From Chitinophagales bacterium (GTDB lineage Bacteria > Bacteroidota > Bacteroidia > Chitinophagales > Saprospiraceae), in assembly GCA_013298845.1 (NCBI GenBank), contig JAAFJN010000042.1, forward strand, positions 1-41,153: 41,153 bases of DNA, written 5' to 3'. Below the pieces are notes generated by a model. The model did not search any database and was not told the origin of the DNA. It saw nothing but the letters and a program-made list of their open reading frames with translations. Below, piece after piece: positions 25,158-34,610 of the stretch (position 1 is the first letter of the stretch; every line of letters begins with the position of its first letter). The translations under genes were made by a program, and so were the position numbers.

Positions 25158-26771
25158 CTACCACCTGATCTCCCGTTGAAAAACTTGTCCGCTGGTCATG
25201 ATCCGGTATTGGTAAACGCCCGGCGACAAATACCAATCGTAGGGCCTTAATACAAACGTATAACTGCCTTTGTTTTTATAACTGCTCTCCAGAGTACGCA
25301 GCACGTGCCCGGCTTGGTCCAGAATTTGTAACCGCACTTCACCGGCGTTCAGCAGGGCGTATTTGATCAAAACACTACCCGATTCACCCGGCTGATGCCC
25401 CAGTAGCACGCATTTGTTGTTATCACCCGCCGAAGGGGCCACGGGCGGCACTAAATTATTGATGAGCGAAGGTTGGCTGCCAATGGTAAAATTGACCAAT
25501 TCGGGGTTATTGCCCAACCAATCCTGCAATACCGTGGCGTACACCGAACGGAAATCAACGCTGAATTCGGGATCGGTAAACGGATCGGGATTGCTCAAAT
25601 CCTGGTACTGCCCCACAAAACCGTTGCCCATTTCGCCCCCAAACAACAACATGGGCGTGCCCCATCCGTGATCGGTACCGAGGGAGCCGTTTTCGTAAAT
25701 GGTGCGGCCAAATTCGCTGAAGGTCATGCCCAGCACTTTTTTGCCCAAACCCGCATTGTCGTAGTTTAAATCTTCGTAAAAAGCCGATACCGCCGTGGCG
25801 AGGCGCTGCATCAGTGTACTGTGTTGCCCGGCCTGGTTGGCGTGGGTATCAAAACCACCGATGGACACCATAAACACGCGAGTGCCCAAATGCCCTTTGA
25901 TCAATTTGGCGATAATGGCCAGTTGTTCGGCCAAATTATTGTCGGTGGGGTAATCAATTTGGTTTTTGCCCCGATTGTAGGCTTCTTTAATACTGGCAGC
26001 GTACCGGAAAGCGGCGTTAGCCGTTTGGCGCACAAACGCCAATTCGAGTTCGCGCGGCGTATTGCCCAACTGCGCAATATCGTACAATTGGCCGCTTTGC
26101 GCAATTTGGTAAAATTCCTGCGGACTACTTACCGCCAATGCCATATTGGCCGTGTCCGAACGGAAAACCAGATCCGATTGCAGGCCAATTTGCAAAGCAG
26201 GCGGCACCACCGGCGGCGCTTCCAAAAAAGCCGCGTATTCGTGTTCCAAAAAACGGCCCAGCCAACCCGTGTTCACCAATTTATCCGAATCACTCGACGA
26301 CGCTACAATATCGTACGAGCGAAAATGGCTGTAATTAGGTTCGGGGTAACCCACGTTGTGAATCACCTTCATCATGCCGTTATCCCACAGTGCTTTGAGC
26401 GGTTCGGTGACCGAAGGCATGCCGTATTCGTTGCTCAATGCCCACAGGTTATTATCCGGGATACCAATGGTGGGCCGGAGGTTGTAATAATAATTGTTGC
26501 CGCGTTCAATGACCGTATTGAGGCCGTCGTTGCCGCCATCGAGGCGAATGAGGACAAGAATGCGGTCGTTGTCGCCGTTGGCCAGGCTGGCCATGAGTGG
26601 AGAGGGTTGAAATACGCTGAGCGGACTTTTGCCCAATAAAAGACTCCCCGCGCCGAACAGGCCGGAAGCGGACAAAAAATCGCGCCGCGACCAGCGCTGG
26701 TGTTCTTCCCGGTGTGCGTCGCCGTGTTCCAATGCCGCCCCAATGCGCGGCTGTTGTTGATGTTTGCTCAT
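25158..26771 (-). CDS. DUF1501 family protein with Tat signal and T9SS-like C-terminal domain
   Basis: This 537-residue protein has a twin-arginine signal (WSRRDFLSASG, R29-R30) followed by a hydrophobic stretch. The DUF1501 body (sulfatase-like fold) shows VLIRLDGGNDGLNT, NVGYPEPNYSHFRSYDI, SIGGFDTHANQAGQH and MTFSEFGRTIYENGSLGTDHGWG. The His/Asp set there is typical of the family, whose reaction is unknown. The last ~70 residues (GEVRLQILDQAGHVLRTLES to YQYRI) look like a T9SS or FlgD-type Ig tail. It lies 9 bases after the DUF1800 gene, its usual partner, in an operon read leftward. A Tat signal combined with a T9SS-like tail is unusual. Confidence 0.9.
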   Translation of the reverse strand: MSKHQQQPRIGAALEHGDAHREEHQRWSRRDFLSASGLFGAGSLLLGKSPLSVFQPSPLMASLANGDNDRILVLIRLDGGNDGLNTVIERGNNYYYNLRPTIGIPDNNLWALSNEYGMPSVTEPLKALWDNGMMKVIHNVGYPEPNYSHFRSYDIVASSSDSDKLVNTGWLGRFLEHEYAAFLEAPPVVPPALQIGLQSDLVFRSDTANMALAVSSPQEFYQIAQSGQLYDIAQLGNTPRELELAFVRQTANAAFRYAASIKEAYNRGKNQIDYPTDNNLAEQLAIIAKLIKGHLGTRVFMVSIGGFDTHANQAGQHSTLMQRLATAVSAFYEDLNYDNAGLGKKVLGMTFSEFGRTIYENGSLGTDHGWGTPMLLFGGEMGNGFVGQYQDLSNPDPFTDPEFSVDFRSVYATVLQDWLGNNPELVNFTIGSQPSLINNLVPPVAPSAGDNNKCVLLGHQPGESGSVLIKYALLNAGEVRLQILDQAGHVLRTLESSYKNKGSYTFVLRPYDWYLSPGVYQYRIMTSGQVFQREIRW

Positions 26772-26780
26772 GAGAATGGC

Positions 26781-28268
26781 TTAGGTTAATTGAAACTCTG
26801 GCATACGCACCAGGTATAATAAAAGATTGACAATTTGATACGGGGCTTCGTTCCAACTCAGGTTCCAGGAACCATCGTCGTAGTAGTTTTCCGGAACCCC
26901 CGCTTTAAAGTTGATAATGGCGGCCTGCAAATACACCGGGTCTAATTGTTGGCCCGTAAAATGAGACACAAGAGCGGCCGTAATGACGGCGGGGTCATTG
27001 CTGTTATTGGTCAAATTAATGGCCAAATTCCGCAGTTTTTCGCGCCAGGGTTCTTCGCCGCTGAAAAAACCCACCGATGAAGCACAAATATCCCAGCGAC
27101 CGGCCAGGGTGCTTTCGTTGATCCAGGCATGGTATCCTTTCCAACCGGCCACATTAGGCGGGTCGAACATATCCTGCCCCAACTGGTAACCCCAGTACGC
27201 CACCCGGTCCCACCAGTTGTCGGGCACCATCGTGCGGTCAATACCCGCCAATTTCCAGGTTTGTAACAATAATTCCAGGGGGGCTTTTAATTGCGCCGAC
27301 ATCAAGCCTTGGGTGTAAAAATGCTCACTTTTGAACAATTTTTTCAGCATGGGCAACATTTCCCAGTTGTTATCGCGCAGGGTTTGGGCCATAGCCGACA
27401 CCACCTCGTTGTTGGTGTGCTGGTAGACAAAATAGCGGTATATTTTTCCGGCGATAAAATGCGCCACCTGTTCGGCCCTTTCGGTAAAAATCAGGTTGTG
27501 CGCGGTGGTGTAGGTATAATTGGCCGTTTGCCCAAAAATCGTTTTGGGGGTATTATCGTGCTGGTTGGCGTCGAAATACGGCGGTTCGCAGTAGTAGCCG
27601 CTGGCGCGCCAGCCCGTGAGTGCGCGGGCCATTTCGACAATATCCGTCTGGGTGTAGCCATTACTTTCGCCCATCGTGAACAGTTCCATGAGTTCGCGGG
27701 CGTAGTTTTCGTTGGGTTCGCTGGCAAAATTTTCGTTGCCGTTGAGGTACACCAACATAGCCCCCGTTTTACCCATTTCGCGGGCAAACGTGCGGAAATT
27801 ACCAAACGCGAAATCGTGAATTTGGGAAAAATAAGCCCACAAATAAGCGTTACAGCCGTACACATCCAACTCCGTAACGAAGTGATTGTGCCAAAAAAGC
27901 GCCATTTTGGGGCGAATGCCCTCCTCTAACATTTCCTGCAACCAGCGGCGGCGCAACTCATTCCGGTGCTCAAACACCAGGTTGGGGTCGTTGGCGTTTT
28001 CGTAATCATCCAACGTCCAGCCTCCCCAATACGGCGGTTCGGGCGGCCCGGCAATGGCCACATCGTCCAATAAAAGGTCAATTAATGCGTCGGGAGAAAG
28101 GGCTAACCCCTGTTGAATTTGTTCAAATGTCGCGCCAAAACCTAAGCGGCGATAAACGTGCGCCACCCGTTCGGCCGTCCAGGGAATAGCCGCCGAAGGC
28201 TGATAGGGGGCCAGCGGATCGGCTAAAGGCGGAACAACCGGAACATCGGGCGAAAATATTAAAGGCAT
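26781..28268 (-). CDS. DUF1800 family protein
   Basis: This 495-residue protein matches DUF1800: HVYRRLGFGATFEQIQQGL near the N-terminus, MALFWHNHFVTE, ENYARELMELFTMGES, YTQTDIVEMARALTGWR and DPPNVAGWKGYHAWI. The family is found next to DUF1501 in many Bacteroidota, Planctomycetes and Proteobacteria. Its function is not established. No clear signal peptide is visible; the start at 28268 gives a proline-rich N-terminus. It is the first gene of the pair and is divergent from the MAM-like adhesin. Confidence 0.9.
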   Translation of the reverse strand: MPLIFSPDVPVVPPLADPLAPYQPSAAIPWTAERVAHVYRRLGFGATFEQIQQGLALSPDALIDLLLDDVAIAGPPEPPYWGGWTLDDYENANDPNLVFEHRNELRRRWLQEMLEEGIRPKMALFWHNHFVTELDVYGCNAYLWAYFSQIHDFAFGNFRTFAREMGKTGAMLVYLNGNENFASEPNENYARELMELFTMGESNGYTQTDIVEMARALTGWRASGYYCEPPYFDANQHDNTPKTIFGQTANYTYTTAHNLIFTERAEQVAHFIAGKIYRYFVYQHTNNEVVSAMAQTLRDNNWEMLPMLKKLFKSEHFYTQGLMSAQLKAPLELLLQTWKLAGIDRTMVPDNWWDRVAYWGYQLGQDMFDPPNVAGWKGYHAWINESTLAGRWDICASSVGFFSGEEPWREKLRNLAINLTNNSNDPAVITAALVSHFTGQQLDPVYLQAAIINFKAGVPENYYDDGSWNLSWNEAPYQIVNLLLYLVRMPEFQLT

Positions 28269-28384
28269 ACTGAAAAAGTTTAAAATATTGCAATTGGGCG
28301 GACAATTTTAGTAGTTATTTCGGAGACAATTACCATTTTGCAAGAATATTTTTTATTATTGTAAAGGAATCAGATTTCCCGAAA

Positions 28385-28392
28385 TATCTTTG
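28385..28392 (+). promoter_or_regulatory. -7 promoter box (TATCTTTG)
   Basis: This is an exact TAnnTTTG match 27 bases before the ATG at 28420. It overlaps the alternative TTG start at 28390, which argues that the TTG is not used. A TTG at 28359-28361 may be a weak -33 element. Confidence 0.55.
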
Positions 28393-28419
28393 GGTGTTCA
28401 TTTTAAATCATCATTACTT

Positions 28420-31400
28420 ATGCGCCTGCTGAACTGTTTATTTGCTTTGGGGATTTTTGTACTGTCAACATTTTCCCTTCACGCCCAAGTTGTTTTGTTT
28501 GAAGATAATTTTGATAATTGCAGCCTCGCCCCCGGTTGGACCGTGAGCAGTGTTGGCAACCAAAACCCGGTTTGGTACGTGGGTGCAACCGTACAAAATG
28601 ACGATAATAACGGGCAAAGCATGAACGGCTCCTGTTTTTTATTCATTGACGACGACGCCACCGGCGATAACACGCCCGCTTACGCGCTGGACTTTATCAC
28701 CCCCGCCATAGATGCCTCGCAGTTTGCAAGGGTAGTACTCTCCGCCGATATTCACTACCGCGACTGGGCCGATGGTCAGGAATTTTTTGAAGTATTGGTC
28801 ACCGACGGCACCCAACAAACGGTACTCACCCGCTTCGACGAAAACCGTAAAACCGGCAATAACCTCGACGAATACATTACCCTCCGATACGATATTTCCT
28901 TTGTCACCCAATCGCCCAACGCCCGCATTATTTTCCGCTACAACGATGCCGGTGCCTTCAACTGGTGGGCCGGTATTGACAACGTAAAAATTGAAGGTTC
29001 GGGCAGCGGCACCAACGTTATTGCCGAACCATTTAACAGTTGCTCCAAACCCGCCGGTTGGGAAACCGAAGTGCTCACGGGCAACGACGACTGGCGCTTT
29101 GGCCTCATTGATACCGGTGCTGCACTGAATAACGGCAATTCGATGGACGGTACCTGCTTTGTATTCTTTGACGATGATGTTATTGGTACTAACGCGCCCT
29201 ATTCAACCATTCGCCTGAAAACACCGTGGTTTGAAGGAACCGAATTTAGCCAATTTGAACTCAGTTACGACGTTATTTTGCGTTATTATTCCGAAAAAAT
29301 GCGCGTTTTTGTGCAACACAGCGATGGTACCGAATACCTGGCCTACGAATCGGACGGCGATATTGGAGGGCCATTTTTTAAAGATTACGTCTCTGCCCGG
29401 CTCGATCTAACGGCCTATCGTGCCCCGCAAATGCGCATCGTTTTTGAATACGACGACGGCAAATCCTGGGGTTGGTGGGCTGGCCTCGATAATATAAAAG
29501 TTACCGGTTCGGGCATTGCCAACGACGTTTGCGCCAATGCCATGCCCATTTATTCGGGGCTGAATTGTTTGCCCGCCAACAACCAAAATGCCTTGTTCGA
29601 TGGCCCGTCAGCCACTTGCGTCGATAGAAGTTCGGGCGGAATCTGGTACCGCTGGAAAGCCGAATTTTCGGGACTGGCCCGGTTCAGCACCAACGCCAAT
29701 TTCAACGACGTGGTGTCGGTATTTACGGGCACTTGCGCCAATCCAGTGGCGGTGTTGTGCCAAAACAAAGATGAACACGGGTTTACCGGGGAGCAAGTGT
29801 ATTTCCCCGTTACCCAAAACACCGAATACCTCCTGCGCGTAAGCGGGCAAACCAGCGGTTTTGGAGCGCCCAAAGGTGCCATGTGCGTGCAAATCGAAGC
29901 CGTGGCCAATCCTCCCGCCCCACCCGCCAACGACGGTTGCGCCAATGCCATTCCGGTAACGGTAAATGCGACCGCCACCGTGAACGGCAACAACCTCAAT
30001 GCCGCTATGCTACCGCCCCAACCCGCGTTGAACACCCTGGCCCGCGCCGATATTTGGTACACGTTCACCGCCCCGGCCCTCAACCCCGGCCAAACCCTGG
30101 AAATCATCAGTAATGCCAATTTTTCGGACATTATTACGGTGTATTCCGGCACTTGCGCGGCGTTAACCGAAGTGGCCTCGAATCATTTGGGCCAAAAACT
30201 CGAAACGGCAACACTGACACCCGGCCAAACCTATCGGGTGCAAATAGCGGGTAACTTTTCCACCATCGAAGGGCAAACCGCCGTTCAGGTGCGCACCGCC
30301 AATGGCGCTACGCCGCCCGCCAACGAAAACTGCACCACCGCCCAAACCCTCGTTTTGGGTCAGGCCTGCGCCGAAGGTTCACTTAAAAACGCCACCGCAT
30401 CCGGCAAAACCCCGGCTTGCGTTCCGGCGGTAGGGGCCGATGTTTGGTTTGCGTTTCAAACACCCGCTTCCGGGGCCGTTTGGATCAACGCCGGGGCCGA
30501 ATTTGAACATATTTTGGGCGTTTGGAAAGGAGACGACTGCGGCCAACTCGATAATATTGCCTGTTACAAAAACCCCTTGTATTGCGACGGCGGTGTACTT
30601 CTGAGCGCATTGTTGCCGGGTTACACCTATTATATTCAACTGGCAGCCCGCGACAAAGATGCCCTCGAAGGGAATACCGGGACCTTTTGTATCAGCGTCA
30701 CCGACGGGGCCGAGGCAGCACCCGGTACGCCGTTGTTGCTGAATATCACGGAAAAATGTATTTCGGACAATACCGCCAAATTGCTGATTACCACCAGCGG
30801 CGGGTTGTTGCCGTACCAACTACAGGGCAACCAAAACAACGACGTATTAACCGCCGGAGAAGCATATCTGGTGGTTTTGCGCGATGCACGCGGCTGCGAG
30901 ACGTCCGTTTCCGGCGTGGTAAAAACCTGCGAAGCGATTGATTGCAGCATTACAGCCTCGGTGTCGTCGGTACCCTTGTTGTGCAATGGCAGCACCGACG
31001 GGGCCTTAACGGCCGTCAATTCCGGTGGGTTAGCCCCGTACACCTACGCCTGGTCCAATGGCGCCACCACTGCCACCGCCGCCAACCTTCCGGAGGGTGT
31101 TTACACGGTATCCGTTACCGATGCATTGGGTTGCGAAACCACCGTCAGTGCTTCATTGCTGGCGCCCACTCCCCTGCTTGCCATTCCGGCCAACATCATT
31201 CAGCCGGGAACAGGCAGCAGCAACGGGGCCATTTTTATGACTATTTCGGGTGGAGCGGGTAATTATACTTTTGTTTGGAGCAAAAACGGCGCTACGGTAT
31301 CCACGGCGCAAGACCTGACCAACGCCGCCGCCGGTGACTATACCTTACAAATTACGGACGCCAACAACTGCACGGCCACTTTTGAATTTACGTTAAGTGA

Positions 31401-31669
31401 AGTCGTATCGGGTACCGAAGCAACGGAGGAGTATTACGTCGAAATATTCCCCAATCCGGCGCGGGAAAAAGCCTGGCTCAGCGCAACCACGCACCCTGCA
31501 CCTGTCCATCACCGATGGCAACGGTCGCGCCGTGCGTACGTGGACTCAACGCAATGTGAGTGAACAAAACATACCGTTGGAAATCAAAAATCTACCCGCC
31601 GGAACCTGGCAGGTGGTAATTCGTACCGATCGGGAGGTCATTCGGGAAACCTTGGTTATTGTGAAATAG
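28420..31669 (+). pseudogene. MAM-like/PPC-like/SprB surface protein, frameshifted in its T9SS domain
   Basis: The original frame runs from ATG 28420 to a stop at 31563. It encodes a signal peptide ending LHAQ and two MAM-like (choice-of-anchor J) domains at about residues 20-195 and 200-365, each with an NWWAGIDNVKI or GWWAGLDNIKV ending. Three PPC-like domains (NDVCANAMP, NDGCANAIP, NENCTTAQT) follow at about 367-780, then an Ig-like linker and two SprB-type repeats. A T9SS domain starts EIFPNPAREKAWLSA. The frame then breaks. The rest of the domain (RTLHLSITDGNGRAV to ETLVIVK) continues in the +1 frame to 31669, so one extra base (or two missing) lies near 31480-31500. This may be a sequencing or assembly error rather than gene decay, since everything else is intact. 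It is likely a surface adhesin. Confidence 0.85.
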
Positions 31670-31692
31670 GGCAATCTAAAATGTTACGGATA

Positions 31693-31812
31693 TCAACAGG
31701 CTTTTAGCAGGGCTGCGCCAAAGACCAGCCACAAAATACCTTTGATAAAAAAGAACAGGAATCCCGCGATTCCCAGTTGCATCATTTTCTCTTTCCAACC
31801 TTTTTTTTCCAT
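31693..31812 (-). CDS. Small single-pass membrane protein, 39 residues
   Basis: The ATG at 31812 opens a 39-codon frame. It encodes a lysine-rich start (MEKKGWKEKMMQ), a hydrophobic helix (LGIAGFLFFFIKGILWLVFGAALL) and a short tail ending KAC. Positive-inside topology is clear. Similar tiny proteins with a K/W-rich head and a GGFLFFLIKGLLW-like helix are common in Bacteroidota as I recall, with no known function. It lies between the frameshifted adhesin and the cytochrome gene, on the opposite strand. No promoter was identified. Confidence 0.5.
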   Translation of the reverse strand: MEKKGWKEKMMQLGIAGFLFFFIKGILWLVFGAALLKAC

Positions 31813-31873
31813 GTTCAGCGAGTTAATTTTCGTTTTCAGCGCAGATATTTTCCGGCCCCGGACAATATTAGGG

Positions 31874-31881
31874 TAATTTTG
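31874..31881 (+). promoter_or_regulatory. -7 promoter box (TAATTTTG)
   Basis: This is an exact TAnnTTTG match 117 bases before the cytochrome lipoprotein. A second near match, TAATTTTA, is at 31920-31927. No good -33 element is seen. Confidence 0.4.
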
Positions 31882-31998
31882 CAGCGTTTATCTGTTGCTA
31901 CGTTGCATGTACAACGTCTTAATTTTACAAAAGTTTCCTTTAATGGTCCGTACAAACATTTCACAAGCGACGGACGCAAAATCAATTTAATAATCACC

Positions 31999-32364
31999 AT
32001 GAAAAAATTGGTATTCTTATTATTTATTGTCACTGCCATTGTGCTTTCGGTACCATCCTGTTATTACGATAATGAAGTTGATCTTTATGGCGGAAACACC
32101 TGTGATACGGTGGCCGTAAGTTATGCCAATGATATTGTGCCCATTCTCAACACCAACTGTTACAATTGTCACGATGCCAGTACGTACACCGTTTCCGGTT
32201 ATCAGTTTGACGATTATACTTCCTTGAAAGATTACGTAACGAATGGTTCTTTGGAAGGCCGTACCAACGACGCCTCCAGCCCAATGCCCCCCACCGAATT
32301 GATGGACGACTGTAACCGCGCTTTAATTAAAGCCTGGATTGCCGCCGGCGCACCTAACAACTAA
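31999..32364 (+). CDS. Cytochrome c-type lipoprotein
   Basis: This 121-residue protein starts at 31999 (MKKLVFLLF). The longer frame upstream has no signal character and spans the promoter. A lipoprotein signal ends at C21 (LSVPSC). The mature part resembles the single-heme cytochrome c domains of Bacteroidota: VSYANDIVPILNTNCYNCHDAS holds the heme site C54-x-x-C57-H58, and SSPMPPTE (M96) may give the distal ligand. It would sit on the periplasmic face of a membrane and carry electrons. It is first in a run with the OB-fold, YceI and DUF5777 genes, with 13- and 48-base gaps before the next two. Confidence 0.85.
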   Translation: MKKLVFLLFIVTAIVLSVPSCYYDNEVDLYGGNTCDTVAVSYANDIVPILNTNCYNCHDASTYTVSGYQFDDYTSLKDYVTNGSLEGRTNDASSPMPPTELMDDCNRALIKAWIAAGAPNN

Positions 32365-32377
32365 AATAAACAACAGT

Positions 32378-32794
32378 ATGAAAAAAGTTCTTATTGCCCT
32401 ATTGCTCGTTGCCGCCGTTGGTGGTGGAATTGGTTACTACATGTGGAACAAACCACCCGAAAGTATGGCCACGCGTAAATCTGACATGGGCATTAGTGCC
32501 GCCCAATTATTGGAGGCATTTCAAAAAGACGAAGCCGCCGCCAACGCGCAATACGGGGGTAAAATCATTGTCATCAACGGCAAAGTAAAGGAATCGCGGG
32601 TAGTTGAAGGTGTAGCCAAATTATCGCTCGAAGGTGGTGCCGACGGCGCCGTTGTAGACTGCGAACTGGACAATAACACCAAACACCCCCGCACCGAATT
32701 TACCCCGGGCGAAACCATTACCATCAAAGGGGAATGCGCCGGATTGAATTTGGACGGATCGGTTCAATTGTCGCACTGCGCCGAAGAAAAATAG
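32378..32794 (+). CDS. OB-fold tRNA_anti-like family protein
   Basis: This 138-residue protein begins at ATG 32378 with an N-terminal membrane anchor (MKKVLIALLLVAAVGGGIGYYMW). The C-terminal half has the OB-fold pattern of the tRNA_anti-like family: GGKIIVINGKVKESRVVEGVAKLSLEG, then VVDCELDN and GETITIKGECAGLNLDGSVQLSHC. The family name does not imply tRNA binding; these exported proteins have no settled role. It lies between a cytochrome lipoprotein and YceI, suggesting a shared envelope function. Confidence 0.75.
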   Translation: MKKVLIALLLVAAVGGGIGYYMWNKPPESMATRKSDMGISAAQLLEAFQKDEAAANAQYGGKIIVINGKVKESRVVEGVAKLSLEGGADGAVVDCELDNNTKHPRTEFTPGETITIKGECAGLNLDGSVQLSHCAEEK

Positions 32795-32842
32795 AAACAT
32801 GCGTTTCACCATTTGTATAAACACAATAATTCAATAAATTTT

Positions 32843-33391
32843 ATGAAAAAGTTCCTTTTAAGCGCCGCTGCGCTGTTCTTATTGGTCACCGGTTCTTTTG
32901 CCCAAAAAATTGGCACTAAAGACGCTAAAGTTGCCTTTGACGCTACTTCTTCCGTGGAGAACATCAAAGCCGTAAACAACTCCGGTCAGGTGGTGGTAAA
33001 CACTTCCAGCGGTGACGTTGCCGCGCGGGTGTTGATCAAAAACTTCATTTTCAAACAATCATTGATGCAAGAGCACTTCAATGAAAATTATATGGAATCC
33101 ACCAAATTCCCAAATTCAACCCTGAAAGGAAAAATTTCCAACCTCAGCGACGTGAAATTTGGCACCGATGGCACCTATAAAGCCAAAATTACCGGCACTT
33201 TGGAAATGCACGGCGTTACCAAAAACATTGAGGTTCCCGCTACCATCACGGTCAAAGGAGACAAAACAACCTTCAAATCTGATTTTAAAATTGCTTGCGC
33301 CGATTACAATATCGCCATTCCATCTTTGGTGGCCGATAAAGTAGCCAAAGAAGTAAAAATCAGCATCGAAGGCGCGTTGAGCAACCAATAA
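32843..33391 (+). CDS. YceI family periplasmic protein
   Basis: This 182-residue protein begins at ATG 32843 with a signal peptide ending FAQ. YceI-type strands follow: VAFDATSSVENIKAVNNSGQVVVNTSSGDVAARVLIKNF, then FKQSLMQEHFNENYMESTKFP, and KITGTLEMHGVTKNIEVPATITV. YceI proteins form a lipocalin-like barrel that can bind polyisoprenoid or other lipids. A terminator-like hairpin follows before the DUF5777 gene. Confidence 0.92.
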   Translation: MKKFLLSAAALFLLVTGSFAQKIGTKDAKVAFDATSSVENIKAVNNSGQVVVNTSSGDVAARVLIKNFIFKQSLMQEHFNENYMESTKFPNSTLKGKISNLSDVKFGTDGTYKAKITGTLEMHGVTKNIEVPATITVKGDKTTFKSDFKIACADYNIAIPSLVADKVAKEVKISIEGALSNQ

Positions 33392-33413
33392 TTTTTCCCA
33401 ACAACACCAATAC

Positions 33414-33470
33414 GAGGCTGTATCCGGTAGGCTGTTTTTCCAAACAGGCAACATGGATACAGCCTCTTTT
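33414..33470 (+). terminator. Hairpin between yceI-like and DUF5777 genes
   Basis: A 12-base-pair stem (GAGGCTGTATCC with GGATACAGCCTC) with a T4 tail encloses an inner CTGTTT/AAACAG hairpin. It lies 22 bases after the stop and may separate or tune transcription of the last gene of the cluster. Confidence 0.6.
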
Positions 33471-33496
33471 AAATGTATAAAAACACCTTCATTTTT

Positions 33497-34411
33497 ATGA
33501 AAAAAATATTACTCGCCGCTTCTTTTGCAATGGTCTTCGGTGGTCTCCAAGCCCAAGATGACCTCTTAGATATGCTCGATTCGGGACCCACCACTGAATA
33601 TGCCACGGCTTCGTTCAAAACCAACCGCGTGGTGAACGGGCACTCCATCGAAAACACGGGGTACGGGGTACTGGATTTTAAAATTTCGCACCGTTTTGCG
33701 CCGCTCCGCCGGGGCATTTACGATGTGTTTGGCCTCGATAACGCTACCATCCGCATCGGTTTGGATTATGGCATCACCGACCGCCTGATGGTGGGTTTTG
33801 GCCGTAACAGCCGCGAAAAAGTGATTGATGGTTTCGTCAAATACAAAATTTTGCGCCAAAGCAGCGGTAAAAAAACCATGCCCCTCACGTTGTGTTATCT
33901 CGCCGATGCCCAAATTATTACGCAGGGATTCACCGACGAAAGCCGCGATAACCTGTTTTCGTCGCGTTTGTTTTATACCCATCAATTGTTGTTGGGCCGC
34001 AAATTCAGCGATGGTTTTACCCTTCAGTTAATGCCGACCCTACTCCACCGCAACTTAGTACCCACTCCCGACGACAAAAACGATGTGTTTAGTATGGGTG
34101 TAGCGGGTCGGGTGAAGTTAACCAAACGGGTTGCCCTAAATGCCGAATACTACCACGTATTTCCCGACCAAATCGTCAGCACCGACTTTTACAATACCCT
34201 CACCATCGGGTTTGACATTGAAACGGGTGGTCACGTATTCCAGTTGCACTTCACCAACTCCGCCGATATGACGTACAAAGGTTTTATCACCGAATCCAGC
34301 GAACGTTGGTTCTGGAAAGGCGACAACGGCAATTTAATGAGTGGTATCCGCTTTGGATTTAACGTATCGCGGGTATTTACCGTGCGCAAACCCAAAGGAT
34401 ATAACCTTTGA
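33497..34411 (+). CDS. DUF5777 family outer-membrane beta-barrel protein
   Basis: This 304-residue protein starts at ATG 33497 with a signal peptide ending LQAQ. The body has the DUF5777 signature: ATASFKTNRVVNGHSIE, then GVLDFKISHRFAPLRRGIYDVFGLDNATIRIGLDYGITDRLMVGFGR, and KYKILRQSSGKK. Alternating aromatic strands end with VFQLHFTNSADM and IRFGFNVSRVF. It is likely an outer-membrane barrel of unknown cargo. In Bacteroidota it is often found beside cytochrome and YceI genes, as here. Confidence 0.88.
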   Translation: MKKILLAASFAMVFGGLQAQDDLLDMLDSGPTTEYATASFKTNRVVNGHSIENTGYGVLDFKISHRFAPLRRGIYDVFGLDNATIRIGLDYGITDRLMVGFGRNSREKVIDGFVKYKILRQSSGKKTMPLTLCYLADAQIITQGFTDESRDNLFSSRLFYTHQLLLGRKFSDGFTLQLMPTLLHRNLVPTPDDKNDVFSMGVAGRVKLTKRVALNAEYYHVFPDQIVSTDFYNTLTIGFDIETGGHVFQLHFTNSADMTYKGFITESSERWFWKGDNGNLMSGIRFGFNVSRVFTVRKPKGYNL

Positions 34412-34419
34412 TTCTTTTA

Positions 34420-34605
34420 GTGAATAGTGAATAGTGAATAGTGAATAGTGAATAGTGAATAGTGAATAGTTAAGAGTGAATAGTCTGCCCGTCGTAGAGT
34501 ATTTTTCTCTACCCAAGTAAATTTTTCACTATTCATTTTTCACTATTCACTCTTAACTATTCACTCTTCACTATTCACTCTTCACTCTTCACTCTTCACT
34601 CTTCC
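34420..34605. repeat. Opposed heptamer arrays (GTGAATA and TTCACTA/TTCACTC) between convergent genes
   Basis: Seven exact GTGAATA units (34420-34468) plus variants to 34484 face about eleven TTCACTA/TTCACTC units (34525-34605). The two arrays are near inverted copies with a 40-base spacer, so the transcript could fold into one long imperfect hairpin and end transcription from both sides. Confidence 0.85.
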
Positions 34606-34610
34606 CTAAA

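Noticed and set aside
25821-26639. 272-codon frame antisense to the DUF1501 gene
   Set aside because: It is a shadow of a conserved gene and has no signal, motif or promoter.
28390-28419. TTG start for the MAM-like adhesin
   Set aside because: It overlaps an exact -7 promoter box, and the ATG at 28420 gives a cleaner signal peptide.
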